From: Thalassotalea_H sp040779345
Lineage (GTDB): Bacteria > Pseudomonadota > Gammaproteobacteria > Enterobacterales > Alteromonadaceae
Assembly (NCBI GenBank): GCA_040779345.1
Contig: JBFONU010000001.1
Span: 186,001 to 250,000, forward strand
Length of the DNA stretch: 64,000 bases
Reading direction: 5' to 3'
Part shown: positions 8,038 through 15,808 of the stretch, piece after piece
How positions within the stretch are numbered: position 1 is the first letter of the stretch
Layout of the letters: each line of letters begins with the position of its first letter
Program-made: the position numbers and the translations under genes
The notes under the pieces: generated by a model
Told to the model about the DNA's origin: nothing
What the model saw: only the letters and a program-made list of their open reading frames with translations
The model's database searches: none

Positions 8038-8397
8038 TTAAAATGGCCATAATACTATCACCCAAGTTGCAACGGCTAAAAATAAGCTCAATAAGACAGC
8101 AAGAGATCCCAAATCTTTAGCTAAACCAGAGAGAGGGTGATGTTCTAGCCCAATACGATCAATGGTGGCTTCTATAGCGGTATTTATAATTTCAACAATT
8201 AATACAAATACAAGTACAGCAATCAAAATTAATTGTTCAAGCGCTGTCACATTAAGAAAGAAGCTCACAGGAAAAAGCAATAAACTAATGATGAGTTCTT
8301 GTTTGAATGCCGCTTCATTTTTTGTAAGCCACATAAAAGCCCGACTACTATTTAAAAAAGCTAAGTAAACTCTTTTAACTCCTTGTTGTTTTTGCAT
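8038..8397 (-). CDS. dgkA: Diacylglycerol kinase
   Basis: 119 residues, the normal length for bacterial DgkA. Three transmembrane helices are visible, with the family signature VEIINTAIEATIDRIG and the following LSGLAKDLGSLAVLL. The early EAAFKQEL carries a conserved catalytic Glu. The enzyme phosphorylates diacylglycerol to phosphatidic acid in the inner membrane, recycling the lipid released by phosphoethanolamine or glycerophosphate transfer to envelope glycans. A PmrA-type box lies 49-65 bases upstream of the start, facing a second one in front of the divergent redox operon. In E. coli, BasRS (PmrAB) is reported to activate dgkA, which makes the pairing meaningful. Confidence 0.93.
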   Translation of the reverse strand: MQKQQGVKRVYLAFLNSSRAFMWLTKNEAAFKQELIISLLLFPVSFFLNVTALEQLILIAVLVFVLIVEIINTAIEATIDRIGLEHHPLSGLAKDLGSLAVLLSLFLAVATWVIVLWPF

Positions 8398-8445
8398 ATT
8401 TTCTCTGAAGTAATGAATGTAAGAGGTAAAAGGTACTGTTCTAAC

Positions 8446-8462
8446 CTTAAGAAAATCTTAAA
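8446..8462 (-). promoter_or_regulatory. PmrA-type box in front of dgkA
   Basis: Plus strand CTTAAG-AAAAT-CTTAAA; read toward dgkA it is TTTAAG-ATTTT-CTTAAG. Two hexamers with 11-base periodicity match the known PmrA (BasR) consensus YTTAAK-N5-YTTAAK. The box is 49-65 bases upstream of the dgkA ATG, a plausible activator distance. Confidence 0.6.
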
Positions 8463-8713
8463 TAGCTTAAAAATCAATAAAGATAATCTTCATTGATCAC
8501 CTTGTTAAAATAACCTTTAATGAAGTTATGAGTGTAATCAAGGTGGTGGTAGGTGGCAATATAAATTGGCAGCAATTATTGCCAAGGTATGGATGGATTT
8601 ATGTTAGTGGCTGTTGATTTTTCACCTTTGCCTTTACTGAAATTTTAATGATAAGCCTATTTTTACCCTTTAAATTCTCCTTGGTATTTTTCAGTTATAA
8701 AATTTAGGGCTTT

Positions 8714-8730
8714 CTTAAGAAAACCTTAAG
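8714..8730 (+). promoter_or_regulatory. PmrA-type box in front of the redox/metal operon
   Basis: Two perfect CTTAAG hexamers separated by five bases (AAAAC), exactly the PmrA half-site arrangement. It ends 47 bases before the first start codon of an operon that itself encodes a PmrA/QseB-type regulator, which suggests autoregulation. A TATTAAT word at 8750-8756 could serve as -10 element. Confidence 0.65.
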
Positions 8731-8777
8731 GAAATACTCATAGACTCGATATTAATATTCGATTAGTTAGTCATTCA

Positions 8778-9230
8778 ATGAAATACATTACCTGCTTATT
8801 TATCTTTGTTACTTTCGCTATGTCACAAGTGCAAGCGAAAGATATAACACCACTGAGTTTCGAAGAAATAGTTAAACAATACCCAGAAGAAGTCATCTAT
8901 TTGGATTTTTGGGCATCTTGGTGCACACCATGTCGAAAATCTTTCCCGTGGATGAATGAAATGCAAGCTAAGTATAGTGATAAAAATTTTAGAGTGATCA
9001 GCGTTAATCTTGATGCCGAACCTAAGTTAGCTAAGGCATTTCTCACTCATACCCCTGCTAATTTTACTATTTTGTATGATCCTAAAGGAAATCTAGCTAA
9101 AGCGCTTAAGCTTAAGGGGATGCCAAGCAGCTTTATTATCAATGCAAAGGGTAAAATTGTCAGTGCCCATGTCGGTTTTACCGATAAGAAAAAAATCAAA
9201 TACGAACAAGAAATTCAGCAGTTATTGTAA
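8778..9230 (+). CDS. TlpA/ResA-like exported thioredoxin-fold protein
   Basis: 150 residues. A signal peptide (MKYITCLFIFVTFAMSQVQA) is followed by a thioredoxin fold with the active site WASWCTPCRKSFPWM (CxxC) and the cis-Pro region KGMPSSFIINAKGKIV. Proteins of this kind reduce disulfides of cytochromes or other exported proteins in the periplasm. It is the first gene of the cluster and lies nine bases before the DUF4266 gene. That small protein ends in a CGC motif, so it is a candidate redox partner (inference). Confidence 0.85.
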   Translation: MKYITCLFIFVTFAMSQVQAKDITPLSFEEIVKQYPEEVIYLDFWASWCTPCRKSFPWMNEMQAKYSDKNFRVISVNLDAEPKLAKAFLTHTPANFTILYDPKGNLAKALKLKGMPSSFIINAKGKIVSAHVGFTDKKKIKYEQEIQQLL

Positions 9231-9239
9231 GGATATATC

Positions 9240-9467
9240 ATGTCAAAAATTCATTGGTATAAAGCGTTACTCGTACTAAGTGTTATGGGGTTAAGTGCAT
9301 GTTCTAGTCTTGGTGTCGAGCCATGGGAACGCGACTTATTAGCGAAAAAAGAAATGGCATTAACGGCTGCGCCAATCGATGCGGCTCTTGATGATCATAT
9401 CTATTTTAGTAAAGAAGCGACTAGCGGTGGTCGAAGTTTTGGTGGCGGAGGTTGCGGATGCAATTAA
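9240..9467 (+). CDS. DUF4266 lipoprotein
   Basis: 75 residues. Lipobox LSAC gives a lipidated Cys after cleavage (residues about 18-21). The mature part has the DUF4266 hallmark: VEPWERDLLAKKEM, then HIYFSKEAT and a glycine-rich end GGGGCGCN with two cysteines. It would be anchored in the envelope. DUF4266 commonly travels with DUF3570, a thioredoxin and ApbE, as here. Its glycine codons also form the GGAGG ribosome binding site of the next gene, which overlaps it by 10 bases. Confidence 0.88.
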   Translation: MSKIHWYKALLVLSVMGLSACSSLGVEPWERDLLAKKEMALTAAPIDAALDDHIYFSKEATSGGRSFGGGGCGCN

Positions 9468-10741
9468 AAAATAACAAAGTTAACCTAAAGGCCATGTTAA
9501 CGACGGCTAGTTGCGCATTGCTTGGCAGTACGGCTGATGTTACAGCTGAAGACAATTGGCAGTTTGATACCGCTATTATGCAATATGCTGAAGTTGATCG
9601 TGTGATGGCAACTGAAGCGATCATCGCGGCGAAAAAAACATTTGATAATGATGAAGTGTTAAGTGTCAAGCTAACCATTGATGCCTTAACTGGGGCATCG
9701 CCAAATGGAGCTATTGCACAACCGACACCGCAAACATTTACTCGGCCATCAGGTAAAGGTCAATATACGGTTAAGTCAGGTGATACGCCTTTAGATGATA
9801 CATTTAGAGATACAAGAGTGCAGTTAACTGGGCAATGGACACAGCCCCTGTCAAACGATTACACCTTGAGTGTCGGTAGTAATTTGTCTAAAGAATATGA
9901 TTACCTGTCAGCGTCAATCAATGGCAATATCAGCAAAGATTTTAATCATAAGAACACGACCCTATCTGCAGGAATGGCTTATGCTTATGATGTAATTTCG
10001 CCCGAGGGTGATATACCTAACCCCTTATCTGCAATGGTGATTGGTGACTCAGACGAAGCGAGCTTTGACGATGCGTTTAATAACACACGAGTAGAGACTG
10101 ATGAATCTAAAACAACCGTCGATTTATTACTAGGTGTTACTCAGGTGATCAATCGTCAGATGATTGTGCAATTCAATTATTCTTATTCAACGGTAAGTGG
10201 TTATTTGACTGACCCATTTAAAATAGTGAGTGCCGTGAATAATAACGGAGAAGCTCAAACTTACTTGTATGAGCATAGGCCTGATGAACGAACCAAACAT
10301 GCATTCTTTGGGCAAACAAAATATCACTTTGATAGTGCCATACTCGATGCTAGCTATCGCTTTATGAGGGATGATTGGGACATAGATTCGCATACCTTTG
10401 ATTTTAGGTATCTAATCCCCTTGGATAATGGGCATTATATTGAACCTCATATTCGTTTATATACGCAAAGTGCCGCTGAATTTTATCACCCTTTTATAGA
10501 GACGGGAGATACCACGCCTGATTTTGTCAGTGCGGATTATCGTATGGGTGAATTAGACAGCTACACCTTCGGTTTAAAATACGGAATGCCGATGGGAGAT
10601 GGGCATAATTTAGCTTTTCGATTGGAGTATTATCACCAAACGCCGAAAAGTAATGGTACCAAAGCGATTGGTGTGATGAATGATGTTGAGTTATATGAGC
10701 AGGTAGATGCTATAATTGCGCAAGTAACGTATTCATTTTAA
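9458..10741 (+). CDS. DUF3570 protein, candidate flavinylated outer-membrane or periplasmic protein
   Basis: About 427 residues from ATG 9458 (GGAGG at 9447-9451, six bases away; TTG 9452 is the alternative). A signal-like N-terminus ends near STADVTAED. Family features are VKLTIDALTGASPNGA and QTFTRPSGKG near the start, then many alternating strands ending in aromatic QVTYSF, as in beta-barrels. The segment DALTGAS (residues 75-81) fits the ApbE target pattern Dxx(S/T)GA(T/S), so FMN could be attached to Ser81 (inference). Located directly between DUF4266 and the ApbE-like transferase. Confidence 0.8.
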   Translation: MQLKNNKVNLKAMLTTASCALLGSTADVTAEDNWQFDTAIMQYAEVDRVMATEAIIAAKKTFDNDEVLSVKLTIDALTGASPNGAIAQPTPQTFTRPSGKGQYTVKSGDTPLDDTFRDTRVQLTGQWTQPLSNDYTLSVGSNLSKEYDYLSASINGNISKDFNHKNTTLSAGMAYAYDVISPEGDIPNPLSAMVIGDSDEASFDDAFNNTRVETDESKTTVDLLLGVTQVINRQMIVQFNYSYSTVSGYLTDPFKIVSAVNNNGEAQTYLYEHRPDERTKHAFFGQTKYHFDSAILDASYRFMRDDWDIDSHTFDFRYLIPLDNGHYIEPHIRLYTQSAAEFYHPFIETGDTTPDFVSADYRMGELDSYTFGLKYGMPMGDGHNLAFRLEYYHQTPKSNGTKAIGVMNDVELYEQVDAIIAQVTYSF

Positions 10742-10751
10742 GTGTTTTTTT

Positions 10752-11660
10752 ATGTCTCAGGGTATTTGTCGCGATAGAGTGGTTAAGTGTCAGCCGAGAG
10801 AAGGAGGTTTTTCACTTTCCTTCTTTTCTATGGCGAGCTTATGCGAAGTGCTAGTCGATACAGACAACGAAGAGTTAGCTAAAAAACTCGGCAATATAGC
10901 GGCACAAGAAGCTTGGCGGATAGAGGATAAATATTCACGCTACGATCAACATAGTTTATGTTACCAAATTAATAAAAACGCGGGTCAACGCGTGAGTATT
11001 GATGATGAAACGTATAAATTATTTGAATTTGCGCATCAGTGTTATGAAATGAGTGATGGTGCTTTTGATATTACCTCAGGGATATTAAGAAAAGTGTGGC
11101 AATTTGATGGTAGTGATAATATTCCTAATAAACAAAGTGTTAATTCGCTACTTAAGTTTGTTGGTTGGGATAAAGTCAATTATTCACCCGACTCATTTTG
11201 TATGGCAAACGGAATGGAAATTGACTTTGGTGGTTTGGGTAAGGAATATGCCGTTGACCGAACGGTTTTATTACTGAGTCAAGCGGCTAACATACCTTTT
11301 TTAGTCAATTATGGGGGCGATTTAGCTGCCTACGGCGCAAGAAAAGGCAATGAACCTTGGCAAATTGGCATTGAACATCCCTCGTTTAAAAATAATAATG
11401 ACACGATTGTGACCATGACAACTGGCGCGATAGCGACAAGTGGAGACGCCAATCGGTTTTTACTCAAAGATGGACATAGATATAGTCATATTCTCGATGT
11501 CAAAACTGGCTGGCCGGTCATTAATCCGCCTAATGCAATAACGGTGGCTGCACCTCAGTGTATTCAAGCTGGCTTTTTAGCTACCTTAGCGCTTTTGCAA
11601 GGTGTTAAAGCTGAAAGCTTTTTAAAGCAGCAAGATATTCTCTATTGGTCAATTAGGTAA
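10752..11660 (+). CDS. ApbE-like FAD:protein FMN transferase
   Basis: 302 residues. The ApbE motifs are in order: SDGAFDIT, DFGGLGKEYAVDRT, NYGGDLAAYG, the Ala/Thr-rich TGAIATSGDANRF and SHILDVKTGWP. The family moves FMN from FAD onto Thr or Ser of partner proteins, using Mg2+. Unlike typical periplasmic ApbE it shows no signal peptide or lipobox, even though its neighbours are exported. No clear ribosome binding site precedes 10752. Its partner is most likely the adjacent DUF3570 protein. Confidence 0.88.
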   Translation: MSQGICRDRVVKCQPREGGFSLSFFSMASLCEVLVDTDNEELAKKLGNIAAQEAWRIEDKYSRYDQHSLCYQINKNAGQRVSIDDETYKLFEFAHQCYEMSDGAFDITSGILRKVWQFDGSDNIPNKQSVNSLLKFVGWDKVNYSPDSFCMANGMEIDFGGLGKEYAVDRTVLLLSQAANIPFLVNYGGDLAAYGARKGNEPWQIGIEHPSFKNNNDTIVTMTTGAIATSGDANRFLLKDGHRYSHILDVKTGWPVINPPNAITVAAPQCIQAGFLATLALLQGVKAESFLKQQDILYWSIR

Positions 11661-11688
11661 AAACTTGCTCAGAAGGAATCGTTAAAAA

Positions 11689-12348
11689 ATGAGATTGTTA
11701 CTTATTGAAGATGATATTCATCTCGCCAATGGATTAAAAGAGTCATTGAGAAATGAAGGCTATAGCACGGATCTCGTTTTTAATGGTAATGCCGGTATAT
11801 TAGCGATAAAAAGTGGAGAATTTGATACGGTTATATTAGATCTAGGTTTACCCGATATTGATGGCTTATCGGTATTAAAACAAGCGAAAAAAATTAAGAA
11901 AAATCTACCCATTTTAATTTTAACCGCCAGAGATGGCATTGAAAGTAAAGTTAAAGGGCTGGATTTAGGCGCGGATGATTATTTAGCAAAACCTTTTAAT
12001 ATAGAAGAATTACTAGCCAGAATAAGAGTTATAGAAAGAAGGCTTGGTACACACTCTTCATCAGTGATTCAGCACAAAGGCGTCATACTTGATACGCAAG
12101 CACACACGGTTTCAGTCAATAATACGGATAAACCTTTTTCTCGCCGTGAATATATGATCATTAAGTCACTCTTAGAAAATTTAGGTCGCATCCAATCGAA
12201 AGAGCAATTAGAGAGTAAGTTATATGAATGGGGGGAAGAGGTCGCCTCTAATACCATCGAGGTGCATATTAGTAATATAAGAAAAAAACTCCCTGAAAAT
12301 TTTATTAAAACGGTTCGCGGTGTTGGTTATGTTGTGAGTAAGGCCTAA
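11689..12348 (+). CDS. OmpR-family response regulator, PmrA/QseB type
   Basis: 219 residues. The receiver domain has the acidic pair in IEDDIH, phospho-acceptor Asp51 (VILDLGLPD), Thr in LTARD and Lys in LAKPFN. The C-terminal winged helix ends with ASNTIEVHISNIRKKL and the TVRGVGYV strand. Similarity is closest to PmrA and QseB. Abuts the sensor kinase with no gap. PmrA-type boxes in front of this operon and of dgkA are its likely targets. Confidence 0.9.
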   Translation: MRLLLIEDDIHLANGLKESLRNEGYSTDLVFNGNAGILAIKSGEFDTVILDLGLPDIDGLSVLKQAKKIKKNLPILILTARDGIESKVKGLDLGADDYLAKPFNIEELLARIRVIERRLGTHSSSVIQHKGVILDTQAHTVSVNNTDKPFSRREYMIIKSLLENLGRIQSKEQLESKLYEWGEEVASNTIEVHISNIRKKLPENFIKTVRGVGYVVSKA

Positions 12349-13662
12349 ATGAGCATACAACGATACTTGCTTATTGTGATCCTATCCGTTGTTACCTTGG
12401 CGTCATTCGGTGCTGCTCTTCAAGGCTATAAAGCGAGTCAGAAAAAGCTCAATCAAGTTTTTGATGAAGAAATGCGATCTTTTGCTATCGCTTTATTACA
12501 TAGCCCGATAAAGCAAGCGTCAACCAAGGTAGTATTACACTCGGTTTTTGCTTATCAAATATGGGAGAACAATGCGCTGCGATTAAAAAGTGATAATTCT
12601 CCCAAAGTGCTTATTACCTCGTTGTCGAATGGTTTTAGCGAACAAAGTTTCTTAGGGCAAAGGTGGCGAGTTTTTGTCTTGATTGAACAGGGGATTAAAG
12701 TGATTATCGCCCAACCTATTAAGCTGCGATTTGAGTCAGTTGAGCAAGTATTACTAGAGGCGATATTGCCGATTGTTTATGCGATCCCTTTAATTGGCTT
12801 ATTAGTGTTTTTTGCTATTAATAAAAGCTTAAGACCACTTAAACGCTTGTCAAATGAGCTTAAGAAAAAAAACGCTAATGACCTCATGCCAATTACTGTA
12901 AAAGATAACTCTGAAGAATTAAAGCCGATAGAACAAACGATCAATCGTTTATTTGAACGATTAACGAATGCTTTTGAACGTGAAAAACGTCTTTCTGCTG
13001 ATGCGGCTCATGAACTAAGAACGCCTATTAGTGTTTTAAAACTAACCGCTCACAACTTAATGGTGGCGTTTGAAAGTGGTCGAATTGAACGAAAACATAT
13101 TGATGAGCTTAATAACAATACCGTTAGAATGGCCCATGTTATCGAACAAATTATTGCCTTGAACCGCACAACACCAGAGAATTTTGACCAGAATAAAACG
13201 CGCTTAGATCTAAGAGAGCTTTTACAAAGTGTTATTGCCGATAATTACGAAAAAATAGAACAACAGCACCAAACCATCTCACTTAAGTCGCACACCACAT
13301 ATCTTTTTGCGGATGCCTTTTCACTTGAAATTCTTTTTGATAATTTGATCAAAAATGCCAACAAATACAGTGGCCAAAATACGCAGATCCTTATCTCTGT
13401 TGTTGAAAAACACCATAGTGTGCAGATAATGGTAGAAGACTCTGGTATTGGTATTCCTAAAGCGCAATTAGATAAAGTGTTCAATCGCTTTTATCGAACC
13501 AAGCAACATGCTGAAACAGGTAGTGGTCTTGGGTTATCTATCGTCAAACATATTGTCGATTTACATGGTGGAACTATTGAATTAATGTCTGCTGAATTAG
13601 GCGGGCTTAAGGTTGTTGTCGAACTGAATAAAGCTAATACTTTGGATGATAACAATGGGTAA
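12349..13662 (+). CDS. Sensor histidine kinase paired with the PmrA/QseB-type regulator
   Basis: 437 residues. Two transmembrane helices (about 5-25 and 141-162) flank a periplasmic sensor domain of roughly 115 residues. A HAMP-like linker follows, then the H-box SADAAHELRTPISVL, the N-box NLIKNANKY and the G-boxes EDSGIGIP and GSGLGLSIV. It phosphorylates the adjacent regulator. The stimulus is unknown; being embedded in a cupredoxin/FTR1-like cluster suggests a metal or redox cue (inference). Confidence 0.9.
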   Translation: MSIQRYLLIVILSVVTLASFGAALQGYKASQKKLNQVFDEEMRSFAIALLHSPIKQASTKVVLHSVFAYQIWENNALRLKSDNSPKVLITSLSNGFSEQSFLGQRWRVFVLIEQGIKVIIAQPIKLRFESVEQVLLEAILPIVYAIPLIGLLVFFAINKSLRPLKRLSNELKKKNANDLMPITVKDNSEELKPIEQTINRLFERLTNAFEREKRLSADAAHELRTPISVLKLTAHNLMVAFESGRIERKHIDELNNNTVRMAHVIEQIIALNRTTPENFDQNKTRLDLRELLQSVIADNYEKIEQQHQTISLKSHTTYLFADAFSLEILFDNLIKNANKYSGQNTQILISVVEKHHSVQIMVEDSGIGIPKAQLDKVFNRFYRTKQHAETGSGLGLSIVKHIVDLHGGTIELMSAELGGLKVVVELNKANTLDDNNG

Positions 13663-14008
13663 GTTAAAGTCATATCATTGGGGGGTAACACTCCTGTTGC
13701 TCTGCTTTTCCGCGCATTTAACAGCAAAAACACCAGAATATCACCTTACTTTAGAAGATCATGTTTTTACTCCATCAGAATTAAACATCCCTGCCAATCA
13801 AAAAGTGAAACTAATTATTTTTAATAAAGATGCGGTTGTTGAAGAGTTTGATAGCTTTGATTTAAATAGAGAAAAAGTGCTCTTTCCGAAAACAAAAAGT
13901 ATCATTTTTGTCGGGCCTCTTAAGGCAGGTAAATATGAGTATTTTGGGGAATACCATCCTAGTTCAGCGCGCGGAATGATAACCGTAGGAGGCAGTGATG
14001 TTAATTAA
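13655..14008 (+). CDS. Exported cupredoxin-like protein
   Basis: About 117 residues. A signal peptide (through AHLTAK) precedes a single cupredoxin-like beta sandwich. Recognisable strands are LTLEDHVFTPSELNIPANQKVKLIIFNKDAVVEEFDS and GKYEYFGEYHPSSARGMITV. The usual copper ligands are incomplete: the C-terminal loop has His but no obvious Cys/Met pair. Such proteins accompany FTR1-type iron permeases. The ATG at 13655 has GGAT ahead; ATG 13646 is possible. It overlaps the kinase stop and the start of the next gene. Confidence 0.75.
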   Translation: MGKLKSYHWGVTLLLLCFSAHLTAKTPEYHLTLEDHVFTPSELNIPANQKVKLIIFNKDAVVEEFDSFDLNREKVLFPKTKSIIFVGPLKAGKYEYFGEYHPSSARGMITVGGSDVN

Positions 14009-14792
14009 TACCGTTATCTTATTCATTAAAGATTTATTGCCGATTTTTATTTTACTGTGTTTAGTGAGTTGTCATATTAAGCTAAGTGAACTGTCGATTA
14101 ACAGACTACTTTTTATCTTTTTATCCAGTGTGTTAGGTATCATGGCGACATTTTATTTTTTACCTACAATGGCTGAGCTATTTGAAGGTGCTGGTATCGA
14201 ATTGTTAAAAACTGTCGAGTTAATATTGGTTTATTTTTGCCTTTTATTTGGCTGCTCTTTTTTGATCACTCAGGATAAAATATCAGCCCATAATCGTCAT
14301 TTATTAACTGTGGGGATTATTGTTTTTATTGTCGTCAATGCCAGCCAATTCATCGTGTTCCTTGATAGTTATGTCGCCAGCAGTCAAACGGTGCGTGAAG
14401 TGTTAGCGGGATTGTCAATCGGCCTAGGTATCTGCTTAAGTTTCAGCGCATTATTATATTTTTCATTACTTTGGATGATAGCCAAAGAGCACTTTATCTT
14501 AATATATTTAATGCTTGCTTTGTTTTTAACTGGACAAATCACTCAAGTTGTCAGCCTGTTACAACAAGTGGATATTATTCAAAGCAGTGAAGTGTTTTGG
14601 GATAGTAGCGATTGGATTCAAAATAGTTCTGAATATGGTCATTTATTCAAGACACTCTTTGGTTATGAAGCAAAACCTTCTGAGGAGTTTATTTTGTTAT
14701 ACATCATCAGCTTACTCATTTTTAGTGGGTATTACTTTACGCTGTTAATTTTAAAACGGTATCAACAATATGATATCGCTAAGGAGACATAA
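13998..14792 (+). CDS. FTR1/EfeU-like polytopic membrane protein lacking the iron motif
   Basis: About 264 residues with seven hydrophobic segments. Position after a cupredoxin and the pattern VLAGLSIGLGICLSFSALLY are reminiscent of FTR1 iron permeases, where a REGLE motif occurs in helices 1 and 4. Here the matching places read KDLLP and ASQFIVF, so the REXXE residues are missing. The start is ATG 13998, five bases after a perfect AGGAGG; GTG 13995 is too close. It may be a permease-derived partner or a redox membrane protein. Assignment rests on layout and weak similarity. Confidence 0.5.
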   Translation: MLINTVILFIKDLLPIFILLCLVSCHIKLSELSINRLLFIFLSSVLGIMATFYFLPTMAELFEGAGIELLKTVELILVYFCLLFGCSFLITQDKISAHNRHLLTVGIIVFIVVNASQFIVFLDSYVASSQTVREVLAGLSIGLGICLSFSALLYFSLLWMIAKEHFILIYLMLALFLTGQITQVVSLLQQVDIIQSSEVFWDSSDWIQNSSEYGHLFKTLFGYEAKPSEEFILLYIISLLIFSGYYFTLLILKRYQQYDIAKET

Positions 14793-14793
14793 T

Positions 14794-15489
14794 ATGTGGC
14801 CTCGATTGTTTGCATTGATGTTGTTATTCGTCACAATCACAGCGATTGCCGATGGGATGGTTGTTGATAAGGTATACCACCCCTATGTACTGCCAAATGA
14901 GCGTGAATTTGAATGGCGCTTAATGTCCAGACAAACAGATGAGCACAGCTTGATTGGTCAACGAATTGCTTATGGGCAGTCATTAACTGAAACCATTATG
15001 GTGGAAGGGTATTTAATTGGAGAGAAAACCCAAACAGAGGATTTTGGCCTACAAGCTTATGAAGTGGAATTTCGATGGATGTTAACACAGCAAGGTGAGT
15101 TCTGGGCTGATTGGGGGATGTTATTTGAGGTAGAAAAGCAACATAAACGCAATGACTGGGAAGTGACATCAGGCATTATTTTCGAGAAAGAGTTCGGCAG
15201 AACAAGTCTCACCATGAACTTATTTGGTATTTATGAATGGGGCGAGACAATTGATGATGAAATCGAGATAGAGTTTCGGCTTAAATACCGCTATCGGTGG
15301 ATGCCACAAATTCAACCTTCCATTGAAGTTTATACGGGGGAAAATTTCTTTGGTATTGGTCCCGCTTTTATGGGGATCCAGCGTTTTGATGGTCAAAAAC
15401 AATTAAAATGGGAGGCTGGTTTTATCACTGAATTGTCAAATTTAGGCAAAGATCATAGCCTTCGAATAGCATTAGAATATGAATTTTAA
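14794..15489 (+). CDS. Exported outer-membrane-like beta-strand protein
   Basis: About 231 residues from ATG 14794, preceded by AAGGAG at good spacing; an upstream ATG at 14770 lies inside the previous gene and is less likely. A signal peptide ends near TAIADG. The mature part has alternating amphipathic strands, many Trp and Tyr, and ends in ALEYEF with a C-terminal Phe, as in outer-membrane barrels. I know no named family. It is the last gene of the cluster and may be its outer-membrane component. Confidence 0.65.
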   Translation: MWPRLFALMLLFVTITAIADGMVVDKVYHPYVLPNEREFEWRLMSRQTDEHSLIGQRIAYGQSLTETIMVEGYLIGEKTQTEDFGLQAYEVEFRWMLTQQGEFWADWGMLFEVEKQHKRNDWEVTSGIIFEKEFGRTSLTMNLFGIYEWGETIDDEIEIEFRLKYRYRWMPQIQPSIEVYTGENFFGIGPAFMGIQRFDGQKQLKWEAGFITELSNLGKDHSLRIALEYEF

Positions 15490-15808
15490 GAGAATACTCA
15501 ACTGCTGGTTTATAGCCGTATGCCTATGTTGGGCTAAAGTTTCCAATTGTGTTTTCCGCCAAAAGTTTTGAAAAATGAACAGTCGAATAGAAAAATGTGA
15601 GTGATTCGATCGGAAAGGATGAGATGTTACGCTGATTTTTAGTTGCAGCCAAAGGGCAGCGTTTTTTCAATATAAATTATTGATGTCACTTTAATAATAG
15701 TAAGGCTGTTATTGTTTCTAAATTGTACAAGGCATGATTTTTTGCTTATTTCGTTATATCATCGAGTTAACTATCGTTTCATCCTATACTTAATAAGATA
15801 ATTTTGTA
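15490..15808. other. Intergenic region before the hybrid kinase
   Basis: 319 bases separate the redox/metal operon from the hybrid kinase gene. No clear terminator or gene was seen. Confidence 0.35.

Larger units (their letters stand above)
8398..8777. other. Divergent regulatory region between dgkA and the redox/metal operon
   Basis: 380 bases without a gene. It contains two direct-repeat boxes (8446-8462 and 8714-8730) at opposite ends, one near each divergent start. A CACCTTG/CAAGGTG inverted pair lies about 40 bases apart around 8495-8547. The middle part shows no coding frame. Confidence 0.6.

Noticed and set aside
8604..8630. GTGGCTGTTGATTTTTCA resembling the MITE end
   Set aside because: 16 of 18 bases match, but no matching opposite end or TA pair was found within 300 bases.
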